A stretch of 64,000 nucleotides of DNA from Zunongwangia mangrovi (GCF_900112105.1 NZ_FOKV01000004.1:265151-329150); one strand, 5' to 3'. Counted from the first letter of the stretch, positions 1 through 10,078 are shown. Made by a program: numbers and translations. The notes: generated by a model from the sequence alone, not told the origin.

Positions 1-1795
1 TTATTGAATTAACGCTATGGCATAAATTTTCCCCGTTTGATTCTAAGCAATAAACCAATGGCCCTCTTTTAATAGCTATTTGCCCCTTTACTGATTCTAC
101 TAATGGATTTGCAATCATTTTTTTAACAGGCATGGGTAAATTCAATAAAATTTCATCTCCTTTATTCCATTTTCTATTGATCTCCAGGTAAGCCTTGGGA
201 GTAATCACTCCCTCGTAATCTTTACCATTGATTGTTAATGATGCACTATCACTCCACCCTGGAATTCGAAGGTTTAGAGTAAAGTTTTCTTCAGGCATCT
301 CGTTCAATGTAATTTGAATTCTCCCGTCCCATGGATAATTTGATACCTGATTTATTATTATGCTATCGCCATTGCTATTTTTGGTGTCAAGATGATTGCT
401 TCCGTATAAATTGATATATAAACCGCTATCTGATAAACTATAAGCATAGTTGTTTACTTCTGCAAGGGTTCTTGTTACATTTGGAGGGCAACAATTAGAT
501 AAAGAAATATAACCTTTTCTTTCACTACCCCATCTTTGCTCGAACGGCAAATCTTTAGAAACATTTAGGGGATTATTATAACAAAACTCCTCTCCTTCCA
601 AACTTATTCCAGATAAAACACTATTATACAGTGCTAATTCTAAAATATCGGTATACTTAGCGTCGCCGGTAATTTGAAGCATTCTCCAATTCCATAAGAC
701 ATTGCCTATATTTGCACATGTTTCATTATGCGCAGTAGCATTAGGTAATTGGTAGGGTCTCCCGTAAGCCTGATGAATTTTCTGTACTTGTTGAGGATCG
801 TAAACGGTACCATCTGGGGAAACGCCATCATATAAAGCTCCGCAGGCACCAGTAATATACATTTTCCTATTAGTAACATCGTCCCAGATCAATTCTAAAT
901 TTTCTAATAATTTTTTTTCACCTGTTTCGGCATATAGATCCGCCACCCCTGCATAAAGATAGTTTGCTCTAACCGCATGCCCCATCGCTACAGTTTGCTC
1001 TCGAAAAGGTATTCTATCTTGATTATCGTCTGTTCCATCCTTAGTTTTTCCCCTAATATCAATAAGATTATTAGCCAGTTCAAGATAGCGCGGATCTTTA
1101 GTGGTTCTATACATTTCTACCACTCCCATATAATGAGATGGACAAATTGCGTTTCTAGCTAATTCTGGCGAAGCTTTTTTATAGAAATCGTATAAATAAT
1201 TAGCTACATCTTTAGCTATATCGAGAAAATTTTCCTTTCCAGTAGCACGGTAATGAATACAAGCTGCAGTCATTAAGTGTCCCATATTATATTTCTCAAA
1301 TCCCAACTGTTGTTGAAGATATTCTTCTCCTAAAGTTCCCCATTTCTCTTCAATAACCACAGGGGTATGAATATAACCATCTTCACGTTGTGCTTTATCT
1401 ATCATGTCGATCGCTTCATCCATTTGCCTATTCAAATCTTCATTTTTAGTAATCGCATAGGTTGCTGCCATACCTTCAAAAACCTTATAAAAATCTCCAT
1501 CATGGAAAGAAGGTCCATCATGCTTTCCTTTCATAATTCCGGCTGCAATTTCAAAATTTCGATACGCATGTGTAATCTCTTCATTATGATACAATTTCCA
1601 CATATAAGGCAGGGTATGCTCGGTTTCTACATCGAACTGCTCTTTCCAGAAACCATCCGTCCATTTTACATCAGCCAGTCCTACACTTTTTAGTTTCGCA
1701 TAAGGACTGTTTTCATTACCAGTTAATCCCTGTCCCTGGCCATAAGAAATGCCTAAAATAACTAAACCTATTGCTGCAACTAATCCCCTCTTCAT
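1..1795 (-). CDS. GH127-family beta-L-arabinofuranosidase-like enzyme (3' end cut by window edge)
   Basis: I translated this frame by hand from an ATG at 1795 (MKRGLVAAIGLVILG..., a hydrophobic export signal) to the left edge, 598 residues with no stop. The family (GH127/DUF1680, with relatives in GH146) removes beta-L-arabinofuranose; some Bacteroides members in RG-II loci act on aceric acid. The zinc/cysteine site of HypBA1-type enzymes is visible: HNETC places Glu358 and Cys360, and SNCCPP places Cys435 and Cys436, one of which would be the nucleophile. It is the last gene seen of the cassette that starts at the esterase at 8045, nine bases after the PL1 gene. Family assignment is firm; substrate is inferred from context. 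Confidence 0.88.
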   Translation of the reverse strand, partial: MKRGLVAAIGLVILGISYGQGQGLTGNENSPYAKLKSVGLADVKWTDGFWKEQFDVETEHTLPYMWKLYHNEEITHAYRNFEIAAGIMKGKHDGPSFHDGDFYKVFEGMAATYAITKNEDLNRQMDEAIDMIDKAQREDGYIHTPVVIEEKWGTLGEEYLQQQLGFEKYNMGHLMTAACIHYRATGKENFLDIAKDVANYLYDFYKKASPELARNAICPSHYMGVVEMYRTTKDPRYLELANNLIDIRGKTKDGTDDNQDRIPFREQTVAMGHAVRANYLYAGVADLYAETGEKKLLENLELIWDDVTNRKMYITGACGALYDGVSPDGTVYDPQQVQKIHQAYGRPYQLPNATAHNETCANIGNVLWNWRMLQITGDAKYTDILELALYNSVLSGISLEGEEFCYNNPLNVSKDLPFEQRWGSERKGYISLSNCCPPNVTRTLAEVNNYAYSLSDSGLYINLYGSNHLDTKNSNGDSIIINQVSNYPWDGRIQITLNEMPEENFTLNLRIPGWSDSASLTINGKDYEGVITPKAYLEINRKWNKGDEILLNLPMPVKKMIANPLVESVKGQIAIKRGPLVYCLESNGENLCHSVNSI

Positions 1796-1804
1796 TTCTC
1801 TATA

Positions 1805-4267
1805 TTATTTAATGAATACATTTATTTTTCTAGTCATCGAATCGCCATCTGCGTCTACTACTTTTACCTCAACTTCATGAAATCCTTTTTCTTCGGAAGT
1901 AATAATAATTCGGTCATTTTTCAATTTAGCTGAATTACCTTTTACTGAATATTTCGGCGCATTAGTAAAGCCTCTAAAAAGCTCTTCTGCTGAAAGTTCT
2001 ACTTGTTCGTCTGGGCTCAAGAAATAATGTGGTGCTGCCAGCCAATTCATATAATTTTCTAATTCTGTAAAACCATCCAAATTTTTATCTGCATTCGCAT
2101 CAGAAAAATCTCCGGGTTCAGAATTTACATTAAAGCTTTTTGCCGTTTCCCACCAATTTGGTAAACCATCATGATCAGTATCCCAATCTGAAGGTCTGCT
2201 TTCTTCAGGATAGTTTTCCCATCCACCAGCATCCTCTTCTGTATCAATCATACCGGCAAGTCCACTAATGCTACCTTTATATTTATACGTGCTATCAATA
2301 GTTTCCTGAATAATTCTTTGATCATGATCATCTAAAGGTAAATTCGAACCAACATCAGATAGTACGCTTTTATATGCCATCGTCGCTGAATGCGTTTCTA
2401 CATAGGAAGGAAAAAATGGTTCATCAACAAATGTTTTGTAATCTACAATTTCATTATTGGAAATTTTCGAACGTCTTCCTTTTTCCTGATCCTCTAGTCC
2501 AAATGTCCCAGGCATCAAATTACCATTAAAATATGCCTTTTGAGAACCAAGACCTACTCCTTCATGATCCATTGTTAAAGCGAAAAATAAATCTGTTGAA
2601 GGTCCTGGTTTATAATAATTATTTACAAAATTTACTTCATGCGCTCCACCATCTGTAGTTCTATGTCCCCAGTTATAAACCACATTGTTTCGAATGTCCA
2701 ATCGACCTGCATAATAACCATTGCCAGTTAATCCACCACCTAGACTCCAATTTCGCCCATAATTGTGAGCCAAAAGATTATGGTGAAAGCTACCAATATC
2801 CCCACCAATGGTTGCTGCATAACCATGCATTTTACCTTTTTCATATTTCCCATGATCGGCAACATTTAAAGCTTCAGCAATCAACGTACGCTGTAAAGTA
2901 ATATTATGCGCCCCTCTAGAACTAAAAGATTCATCTATTGTCCAGCTAATAGAGCTATGATCAATGATACTATGATTAGCTCCGGTTAAACCCATACCAT
3001 CATAAGTCCTTCCCGCTCCAATTCTAACTCGCAAAAATCGTAGAATACCATCATCCCCTGTCAAGCCTATTGGAGCTCTGGAAATCGTAATTCCTTTTCC
3101 AGGCGCTGTTTGTCCTGCAATGGTTACATACCTATCGCTTACTACAAGCCGGGATTTTAATTCTATATTCCCAGAAACATGAAAAACAATCGTTCTTGGA
3201 CCATTAACTTTTTCAACCGCATATCGTAAACTTCCTTTCCCATCATCATTTAAATTAGTAACTTCAACTACTTTTCCTCCTCGACCACCTATTGCAAACC
3301 TTCCATATCCCTGTGCTCCAGGAAAGGCTAATTGTGCAGGCTTGAATGACCAAACTTCACCCTTAGTTAAATCTCCGTTCTCATCAATTTCATCTACTCT
3401 CCAATAATAAGTTTGCATCGAATATAAATCAGATATTTCATAGCTGTTATCATCAAAATTCCCTTTAAACTCCAAAGAATTTTCAGTAGCGCTTAGAACT
3501 TTATCTTTTTTTGTTCCAAAAAATAAATTATGAGATTTAATTCCTCTAGGGGATTCCCAATTCAATACTAAATTATCATTGATTACTACATGCTCATCAG
3601 TATTTTCAGGAAAGGGGCTTCGTGCCTGGCTCATCATATTTTCGCCATCTAATTCAAATCCGTTTAAAACAGTAACATCATTTTTAATTCCTGTATTGCT
3701 ATTAGCTTCAAATCTAATTTGCACTTCATTTTCATTCTCAACATTGAACTTTATATAAGCCATTGCAGCGTTAACGGTTGCATCAACTCGGTTAGAAGGT
3801 TCTACACTTCGCACTTTTTTATCATTTACATAAATATCGACAGGTGCAAAACTATTTGCTTCCGGACTGTCAAAAGTATTATGAAAAGTAAGTAATGAAT
3901 GTACGCCGTTCTCTAAACCAGAAATAGTCATTGTTAATTTGCCTTCAGCGACAAGTCCATCACTTACCAACTGTGCGTAATTAGGAGCTTGAATCCCAGA
4001 TTTGTACCAACTAGAACTGAGATCACCTTCGAATTCAATATTAACTTCACCAAAAGATTTATTTACTTTTCTTTGTTCTTCAATAACCCAAGATTCATAT
4101 AAAGGATCATTAATCTCCTTAATTCTCCTTCCGTTAAAATCTAAATCAACTTTTAAGGTTTTAAAATTTCTTTTTTCAAAATCTTCCTGTGATTTACATT
4201 GAAAATTCATTCCAATTAAAAGGAAAAATGAAGCTAGTCCAATGAGTCTATATTCTTTAAAATTCAT
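1805..4267 (-). CDS. Secreted PL1-family pectate lyase with N-terminal binding domains
   Basis: 820 residues. An N-terminal hydrophobic stretch ends near Cys24 (possible lipoprotein or Sec signal). Residues 60-210 look like a beta-sandwich carbohydrate-binding region, and 225-310 like a fibronectin-III-type module (ending YYWRVDE...WSF). From about 315 (FPGAQGYGRFAIGG) to about 600 runs a right-handed beta-helix pectate lyase of the PL1 type. A short calcium-binding stretch with dockerin/TSP3-like Asp spacing (DTDHDGLPNWWE, then DANADKNLDG) lies near 705-755. It would cleave polygalacturonate by beta-elimination outside the cytoplasm, feeding the GH105/KdgF steps encoded at 46-51 kb. It lies between DUF5703 (10-bp gap) and GH127. 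Confidence 0.87.
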   Translation of the reverse strand: MNFKEYRLIGLASFFLLIGMNFQCKSQEDFEKRNFKTLKVDLDFNGRRIKEINDPLYESWVIEEQRKVNKSFGEVNIEFEGDLSSSWYKSGIQAPNYAQLVSDGLVAEGKLTMTISGLENGVHSLLTFHNTFDSPEANSFAPVDIYVNDKKVRSVEPSNRVDATVNAAMAYIKFNVENENEVQIRFEANSNTGIKNDVTVLNGFELDGENMMSQARSPFPENTDEHVVINDNLVLNWESPRGIKSHNLFFGTKKDKVLSATENSLEFKGNFDDNSYEISDLYSMQTYYWRVDEIDENGDLTKGEVWSFKPAQLAFPGAQGYGRFAIGGRGGKVVEVTNLNDDGKGSLRYAVEKVNGPRTIVFHVSGNIELKSRLVVSDRYVTIAGQTAPGKGITISRAPIGLTGDDGILRFLRVRIGAGRTYDGMGLTGANHSIIDHSSISWTIDESFSSRGAHNITLQRTLIAEALNVADHGKYEKGKMHGYAATIGGDIGSFHHNLLAHNYGRNWSLGGGLTGNGYYAGRLDIRNNVVYNWGHRTTDGGAHEVNFVNNYYKPGPSTDLFFALTMDHEGVGLGSQKAYFNGNLMPGTFGLEDQEKGRRSKISNNEIVDYKTFVDEPFFPSYVETHSATMAYKSVLSDVGSNLPLDDHDQRIIQETIDSTYKYKGSISGLAGMIDTEEDAGGWENYPEESRPSDWDTDHDGLPNWWETAKSFNVNSEPGDFSDANADKNLDGFTELENYMNWLAAPHYFLSPDEQVELSAEELFRGFTNAPKYSVKGNSAKLKNDRIIITSEEKGFHEVEVKVVDADGDSMTRKINVFIK

Positions 4268-4277
4268 TTTATTTTAT

Positions 4278-6608
4278 TTATAATTTGATTTTTTCTTTTG
4301 GGGATAAACCAAAAAGATTTATTATATCTTTTTTCCTATTCTGCGGCATTATCTCAATTATTTCAGGAACGCCATCTATTACTTTGGCTTCTATAATAAC
4401 ACCGTCTAAAGCATGTAATTTAAAATGAACATTCCAGTTTTCAGGCCAGGCTGGGAAAAGTAAAAGTTTTCCATCAACAGTTTGCAATAACATTTCTTGA
4501 AGACCTATCATACCTGAACCTCCCCAATTGTGGTCTGGAACCCAATCAAACCCAGGGCCCCAAAAAGCCGGAAATCTTCGGCCGGAATTTGCTAATTTCA
4601 ACTTAGTATATTTTTTTGCTTCATTAGTTAATGCTAAACGAGCGGCAAATATATTATCCTGCTTCCATCCTACATGGCTTCTAAATTTTCTAGCATCAGG
4701 ATCAAGATTAAAGGTATTTAGAGCGATTTCCAACCCCGGTTTTCCCAACCCATAAATTCCCCAAGGAAAAACGGGATAGAGCTGCGGGACTTCTGTATTA
4801 TTGATACGTTCCCAGCTTTTGGCAGGAGCTATTACTTTTTCCCCATCGATTTCCCTGAAATTAATTGGCGGAATTCTATCCTGAAATTCCGTTAAATAAA
4901 CTCGCCATTCTTCTTTTAGGTATTTTGGTGGTAGCTCCAGTAGTTTTTCGGAAACCACCTGTAAACCGGCGATTGTCGAATTCGCATTATAGGCCATTTT
5001 GTAAGTTTCTGCTGCGGAACCCGGATACAACACAAGATTCCCTTCAGTATCCAGTTTTTTGCTACCTCTCTTTCCAGCGAGATATTGATAATGTTCATCA
5101 AAGAATTTTAAGCTGCTAATCACAAGCGGCAGGTATTCTGAAATATCTTTTTCCGCATAATAATGCTGGTCCAGCATCATCATGCAAAACTCGAGAATGG
5201 TATCCCACTGATGCTCCAGCCAGGCGTTATACTGCATTCCCGGATCGTAATTTTCAGGCCTCTTCCAGCTATATTCCGATGGATTTGGTAATCCGTAATT
5301 TTCGATTTGTTCAGTAAAGGAAGCACCTTCATGATCCCAGTAGACTTCAGAACGTAATTCGGCATTCTTCAGTATTCGCTGGTAAAATTTGAATTGCGCA
5401 GGCATCATATCAAAATCCCCACTTTTCAGCATGGGAAAATAAACCAGACGCTGATTTTGCGCCGTCATGGTGCCACCACCCCAATTCCTAAAATCTGGTG
5501 TAAAGGTGTAAGCTGAATCAACAAAAACCGGATCGTAAGTGAATAGTCCGCCATTGAATTTGGTGGGGTATTCTCCATAAGCATTACATCCCAACATATA
5601 CCGAAATAACTGATAATTCTGACCTATTTGATAAACCGAATCTTTTTCTTTTGAATTATTCTTCTGAACATAAATAAAGCTACGATTCCAGAAATCATTC
5701 CACCAATTCTTCGATTTTTTCTCGGCCTTGGAATGCTCTCCTTTATAATCCTCAACCGAATGGAATAAAGAATTTTTCCAGTTTTCGATATTTTCGGTTT
5801 GAGCAGTATACAACTGAATTTTAAGCTGGTGTTTTTTCGCCTGTTCGTTACTTTTTAACCGATAGGCCTTAAAATCTGTATCCTGGTAAATTCCGTTATA
5901 CGTGCCCGCAGGTTCAAAGTTTTCACCAAGCATTAATCCACCAAAGGTTAGATTCTTCAAAGGATTGATCATTTCATCCTTGACCGCTTCCATCTTCTGC
6001 TGCTTCACGGAAACATCAAAAACCGTGGTATCACGGTTTCGATGGTAAAAAATCACACCTTCGTCCTTAAATTGTATGGAATCGGCATAAGTGATAATGT
6101 TTCCCTGCGGAGCCCATTTATAGGAATTGGCGTTATTTGCTCGTCCCTTTACCTCGCGATCTTGATACCGCCAGTTTTCATAAGAAGCCGTAGCCGTAAT
6201 TTTCTCTGAACTTTCAATATTTACATGAATTACTGGGTTGAAAACGTCTACCCACACCTTGACTTTCGTTTCATTCTGGCTAATGAGGATATAACCATCA
6301 TTCAGTTTTAATTCCTGTTTAAAACCTTCAGAATTCGCAAAGGGATTAGGGTCTAGTTCCAGTTTCAACCTGCCCAGTTTTAAAAAAGTATTATGCTCAT
6401 CAAAAGTGCCGCTTCGAGAGAAATAAGCATAAATATTGCCGTTTTCAACCCACACATTCATCCCAATGTCACCCCCTCCAACAGGCATGGATTCAGAACT
6501 ATTTTTACTCTGTGAGGCCCAAACAGGATGGTAATCCTCTAATTTTGGGATTTGCGCCTGCCCTAAGATACAGGCTAAAAGAAATATGACAACAATGTTA
6601 TTTTTCAA
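4278..6608 (-). CDS. DUF5703 domain protein, GH95-like (alpha/alpha)6 glycoside hydrolase candidate
   Basis: 776 residues with a signal peptide (MKNNIVVIFLLACILGQAQ). The N-terminal part (YHPVWASQSKNSSESMPVGGGDIG) is the pattern of DUF5703 proteins, which resemble the N-terminal sandwich of GH95-type enzymes. The rest (EYSWKRPENYDPGMQ, EHQWDTILEF, and GPGFDWVPDHNWGGSG near the C-terminus) looks like an (alpha/alpha)6 barrel. I know of no settled activity for this family. Its place between an esterase and a pectate lyase argues for an exo-acting enzyme on a pectin side chain. It starts 9 bases after the esterase stop, so the two are probably co-transcribed. Confidence 0.72.
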   Translation of the reverse strand: MKNNIVVIFLLACILGQAQIPKLEDYHPVWASQSKNSSESMPVGGGDIGMNVWVENGNIYAYFSRSGTFDEHNTFLKLGRLKLELDPNPFANSEGFKQELKLNDGYILISQNETKVKVWVDVFNPVIHVNIESSEKITATASYENWRYQDREVKGRANNANSYKWAPQGNIITYADSIQFKDEGVIFYHRNRDTTVFDVSVKQQKMEAVKDEMINPLKNLTFGGLMLGENFEPAGTYNGIYQDTDFKAYRLKSNEQAKKHQLKIQLYTAQTENIENWKNSLFHSVEDYKGEHSKAEKKSKNWWNDFWNRSFIYVQKNNSKEKDSVYQIGQNYQLFRYMLGCNAYGEYPTKFNGGLFTYDPVFVDSAYTFTPDFRNWGGGTMTAQNQRLVYFPMLKSGDFDMMPAQFKFYQRILKNAELRSEVYWDHEGASFTEQIENYGLPNPSEYSWKRPENYDPGMQYNAWLEHQWDTILEFCMMMLDQHYYAEKDISEYLPLVISSLKFFDEHYQYLAGKRGSKKLDTEGNLVLYPGSAAETYKMAYNANSTIAGLQVVSEKLLELPPKYLKEEWRVYLTEFQDRIPPINFREIDGEKVIAPAKSWERINNTEVPQLYPVFPWGIYGLGKPGLEIALNTFNLDPDARKFRSHVGWKQDNIFAARLALTNEAKKYTKLKLANSGRRFPAFWGPGFDWVPDHNWGGSGMIGLQEMLLQTVDGKLLLFPAWPENWNVHFKLHALDGVIIEAKVIDGVPEIIEIMPQNRKKDIINLFGLSPKEKIKL

Positions 6609-6617
6609 ATCTCTATT

Positions 6618-8045
6618 TTACCAGTCATCGGTTCTGAAGGAGGAAATCGGTAGTCCGCCTGTACTCCATAATTGTGCTTCAACATAATCATCAAAAAGAT
6701 ATCTTACCGCCACCGGATCTTTAACTTCTGAAGAGGATAATACCACCGATTTTCTTCTTACCTCAGCTTCAGCTTTATGAAACACCTTGTTTTTACCGGC
6801 AATTTCGAACCCCGTCACCTTTTTGCCTCGAGATGTAATTCCATTAGGTACATTATTAAAGGATACGATTACCGTATTGTCTTTAATTTCCAGCGCATTG
6901 AATTCCGGACTTTCATACTCAAATCCTTTTAGTCCGTAGGTTTTTGCCAACGCCAGATAAGCCAGTCTTTCCCCGCCTTTTTTCTTTTGTGCCGGGTGAA
7001 TATTATCTCTCTCCCCAACATCGGTAAGAATGGTGATTCCCGAATTTGGAATTTCTTTGGAAGCCTGTAATTGTGCTTCTCTTACGTAGGCCGAGTTATA
7101 TTTCTCCACCATGGTATCTGGTGTAAAAACACTGTAATCGAAGGGTGCAATTTGCGCGAAATAGAAAGGGAATTCTCCCTGCTTCCATTCTCTTCTCCAT
7201 TCAGAAACCATTTTTTTAAATAAATGTTTGTACTGAAAAGGCCGGTCATAATTCGATTCTCCCTGGTACCAGATCGTGCCTTTGATTCCGTATCCAATCA
7301 CAGGAGAAAGCATTCCATTATATAAGGCGGTTGCGGTCCTGTTTGGCTCACCGATATCTTCCTTTTTTTGCGGAACAGAAATACTATCAAAATCCTTGAG
7401 CATTTCCTCGCTCATCCAGGCCTCCACATTCGACCCTCCATAGGATACATGAATAAGGCCTACAGGAACGTCTAGCGCGTCATTCAGCAATGATCCAAAA
7501 TACCATGCTGTCGCACTAAAATCTGAAACATATTCCGGCGATGCCTCCTGCCAGCCGCCATCAAAATCATTCTTCGGCGTCACTTTTGAATCCCTTGGAA
7601 TGGTAATAAGCCTGATGTTCTTATTCCTGGAACGAACAATTTCTTCATTTCCGCCTGCTACAGGTTGCCCGGGAAAGCCTTTTAAGGGCATCTCCATATT
7701 GGATTGCCCGGAACACAACCACACCTCACCGATCATTATATTTTCTAAGGTTGTTTGATCATTATCGTTTGAAACGGTCATCGTAAAAGGGCCTCCGGTT
7801 TCAGGAGTTTCGATTCGGGTTTTCCATTTTCCTTGTTGATCACTTTTTACCCGAAAAGATTTCTTATTCCAGGAAGTTTCAATCGTATATTCTGAATTTT
7901 TCTGCCCCCATCCCCAAACCGGTACTACCGTTTGTTGCTGAAGGATCATATTATCTGAAAATAAGGCTGGCAATTCAATTTGTGCAGTTACCTGGAAACC
8001 AAGAAACAGGAAGACGCAAATAAGTATTGTTTTCAAAAATCTCAT
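6618..8045 (-). CDS. Sialate O-acetylesterase-like (SASA) carbohydrate esterase
   Basis: 475 residues with a signal peptide (MRFLKTILICVFLFLGFQVTAQ). The SGNH-type blocks are clear: WLCSGQSNMEMPL carries the nucleophile Ser, YQGESN is block III, and DVGERDNIHPAQK carries the Asp/His pair. The family removes O-acetyl groups from sugars; in pectin loci such proteins are thought to deacetylate side chains (RG-II carries O-acetyl groups), so sialate is unlikely to be the substrate here. It is the first gene of its cassette, directly behind the shared promoter element at 8067-8106. ATG at 8045 is chosen because it starts the signal peptide. Confidence 0.85.
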   Translation of the reverse strand: MRFLKTILICVFLFLGFQVTAQIELPALFSDNMILQQQTVVPVWGWGQKNSEYTIETSWNKKSFRVKSDQQGKWKTRIETPETGGPFTMTVSNDNDQTTLENIMIGEVWLCSGQSNMEMPLKGFPGQPVAGGNEEIVRSRNKNIRLITIPRDSKVTPKNDFDGGWQEASPEYVSDFSATAWYFGSLLNDALDVPVGLIHVSYGGSNVEAWMSEEMLKDFDSISVPQKKEDIGEPNRTATALYNGMLSPVIGYGIKGTIWYQGESNYDRPFQYKHLFKKMVSEWRREWKQGEFPFYFAQIAPFDYSVFTPDTMVEKYNSAYVREAQLQASKEIPNSGITILTDVGERDNIHPAQKKKGGERLAYLALAKTYGLKGFEYESPEFNALEIKDNTVIVSFNNVPNGITSRGKKVTGFEIAGKNKVFHKAEAEVRRKSVVLSSSEVKDPVAVRYLFDDYVEAQLWSTGGLPISSFRTDDW

Positions 8046-8066
8046 TAGACTGAAGGATAAGATGAC

Positions 8067-8106
8067 CTAAATTTAAGAATAAACAACGCCAAACCATCCT
8101 GCACCT
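8067..8106 (-). promoter_or_regulatory. Shared cassette promoter element, copy 1
   Basis: Read on the minus strand, AGGTGCAGGATG (8106-8095) is followed by TAAATTTA (8075-8068, spacer 19) or AAATTTAG (spacer 20), matching a Bacteroidetes -7 box TAnnTTTG. The 12-mer matches the consensus AGGTACAGGATA at 10 of 12 positions. The element lies in the 59-bp gap upstream of the esterase gene that starts at 8045 and overlaps the stop codon of the BASS transporter. Confidence 0.55.
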
Positions 8107-9400
8107 ACTTGCCAGTGGTGTCTTTCTTCATCCTATTAACTGGCCTTTTTCGCCAGTAATTGGCCAAAAGAGACCCGGAAATATTCATCCACGGACTAAA
8201 CACCGCAGCGGCTAAACCGAGGGTAGCCAGTTTGCCCATGACCCCCGCCAACCCGGAAGCCATTCCTCCATTTTGCATACCTACCTCCAATGCTATGGTG
8301 CGAGAAGAATCCTTATCTAGTTCTAATAGGCGACTGAGCCAGTAACCCAAAGTATACCCCAACGTATTATGGATAATGGAGGCCAGTAATAAAAACAAGC
8401 CAATCGCCAGTAAATTGTCTCGGCTGGCGGCCGTTGTCACCGTGGTAAAATAAATGATCCCGAACATAGAGATCAACGGCATAACATTCTGAATATTCGG
8501 AATGATCTTAAAAATTCGGTAATAAACGTTTCCGAATAACATCGCTCCAAAAAGAAAGTTTATCAGAGCGATCACTTCCATGGTTTGTTCTGAAAACGTA
8601 GAAGAAAAATAACTCCATAAACCAAAAAGCATTCCCAGCAACCAGATTATCGAAAGAACAGAAATAGAATTGATCACTTTTCTAAAACTTCCGAAATCCT
8701 TTCGCATTCCGTCAAATATAAGGGCAGCGCCAATGGGTACCAGAACAATTTTTATGATCTGGAAACACATATCCAGAAAATTGATCTCTACATAGGTGCC
8801 GGCCAGCATTTTCATCAGAAAAGTTGTCATTAACGGAGCAACCAGCGTTGCCATTGCAGTGAGGGTAATCGATAAGGTTAGATTGGCCTTGGCCAGGTAA
8901 ACCATGACGTTAGAAGCCAAACCGCTGGAACAGGAACCAATAAGGATCACTCCGGCAGCGATTTCGGGTTCAAAGTCAAAAACTTTGGTGAGTAAAAAAC
9001 CAATTATGGGCATAATGGTAAACTGGCAAATCAGTCCAATTAAAACCCCTTTTCCCATGGTTCGCAAACCCGAAAAATCTTTCAGGCTCATTTGCGTTCC
9101 CATTCCAAACATAACCATTTGCACAATGATCAGAATAAGCCAGGGGTTGCGTAAATCAAGATCACCCCAGCTTAAAAAAGCAGAAGGATACAGCATTCCG
9201 CAGAGAATCGCGACCAGTATCCACGCGGTATACTGGTATGTCCTCAGTGTTTTTAAAGCACCAAAACCTAAAGCGATACTTACTGCAGCCAGTACGGCCA
9301 ATGGCGGAATAAAGTTCAAAATACCCATGGCCCAGATTATTAAAATCAAGGCCAAGGCTGTAATTCCTATCCATAACGCATACCGGTACAATTGCTTCAT
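8105..9400 (-). CDS. BASS-family (bile acid:Na+ symporter-like) transporter
   Basis: 431 residues, strongly hydrophobic throughout, with about ten membrane segments. The pattern MVMFGMGTQMSLKDF and the later GSCSSGLASNVMVYLAKANL match the SBF/BASS family, which imports organic acids with sodium in bacteria. It is the last gene of the RuBisCO-like/kinase cassette, 1 base after the racemase-family gene, so it probably carries that pathway's acid substrate. A branched sugar acid such as apionate would fit, but that is inference. The C-terminus is basic (YWRKRPVNRMKKD). Confidence 0.85.
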   Translation of the reverse strand: MKQLYRYALWIGITALALILIIWAMGILNFIPPLAVLAAVSIALGFGALKTLRTYQYTAWILVAILCGMLYPSAFLSWGDLDLRNPWLILIIVQMVMFGMGTQMSLKDFSGLRTMGKGVLIGLICQFTIMPIIGFLLTKVFDFEPEIAAGVILIGSCSSGLASNVMVYLAKANLTLSITLTAMATLVAPLMTTFLMKMLAGTYVEINFLDMCFQIIKIVLVPIGAALIFDGMRKDFGSFRKVINSISVLSIIWLLGMLFGLWSYFSSTFSEQTMEVIALINFLFGAMLFGNVYYRIFKIIPNIQNVMPLISMFGIIYFTTVTTAASRDNLLAIGLFLLLASIIHNTLGYTLGYWLSRLLELDKDSSRTIALEVGMQNGGMASGLAGVMGKLATLGLAAAVFSPWMNISGSLLANYWRKRPVNRMKKDTTGK

Positions 9401-9401
9401 C

Positions 9402-10073
9402 TTATAAGATGCTTGCCAGATATTCCATCGCTACCGGCGGGCTGGCCAGGATAGGAACTTTCTTATCAGCTTCGTCCAGCTGGTCTACAACTCTCGCCAT
9501 GGAAGCCTGCGCCAGAAGAATGACATCCACTTTTTCAGCAAGCTCTTTTAATGCTGCCGCTACTTTTTGATCATGTTCTTCAGGGTTCCCTCCCATTAAG
9601 GCTTCAAACGCGCCTTCACAGAGTTTCGAGGTTAATTCAATTTCTTTTCCGGCTGCCAGGGCGCGTCTTCTAACAAGATCGCTGGTAGGTTCAAGGGTTG
9701 TAGGCAGCGTCGCTACTACCCCAATTTTAGTCCCTTCTGCGACGGCTTTATCAGCCATAGGTCGATCTACTCGTAAAACCGGGACAGACGTTAGCGATTC
9801 CGAAGATTCTACCGCGGCACCAATGGAGGAACATGTAACCATGATATAATCGGCACCGGCTTCTTCCGCAGAACCAACATAATTCACCACGCGTCGCGAA
9901 GTATCTGGAGTGAGTTCATTGCGTTCAATGGTATTTTTGATCAGGCTATCATCTACGATATTGAAAACCTTGATATCCTTATTCTTTAAATATTTATCAA
10001 CGAGATCCTGGAAAATCGGCACCAGCGTAGCCGAAGTATGGATCAATGCTAATTTCTTACTCATATTGTTCAC
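9402..10073 (-). CDS. Asp/Glu racemase-family protein lacking the second catalytic cysteine
   Basis: 223 residues, cytoplasmic. The two-domain Asp/Glu/hydantoin racemase fold is suggested by MVTCSSIGAAVES, with Cys81 at the first catalytic position. The matching second site reads LLAQASMA, with Gln189 where classic racemases have Cys, so a two-base racemization by paired cysteines is unlikely. It lies 5 bases after the four-carbon acid sugar kinase and 1 base before the BASS transporter, so it probably works on the same sugar acid. Isomerase or decarboxylase-like chemistry of the wider superfamily is possible. Product unknown; family call good. Confidence 0.78.
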   Translation of the reverse strand: MNNMSKKLALIHTSATLVPIFQDLVDKYLKNKDIKVFNIVDDSLIKNTIERNELTPDTSRRVVNYVGSAEEAGADYIMVTCSSIGAAVESSESLTSVPVLRVDRPMADKAVAEGTKIGVVATLPTTLEPTSDLVRRRALAAGKEIELTSKLCEGAFEALMGGNPEEHDQKVAAALKELAEKVDVILLAQASMARVVDQLDEADKKVPILASPPVAMEYLASIL

Positions 10074-10078
10074 TTTAA

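Noticed and set aside
8904..9407. 167-codon plus-strand open frame
   Set aside because: Antisense shadow of the BASS transporter.
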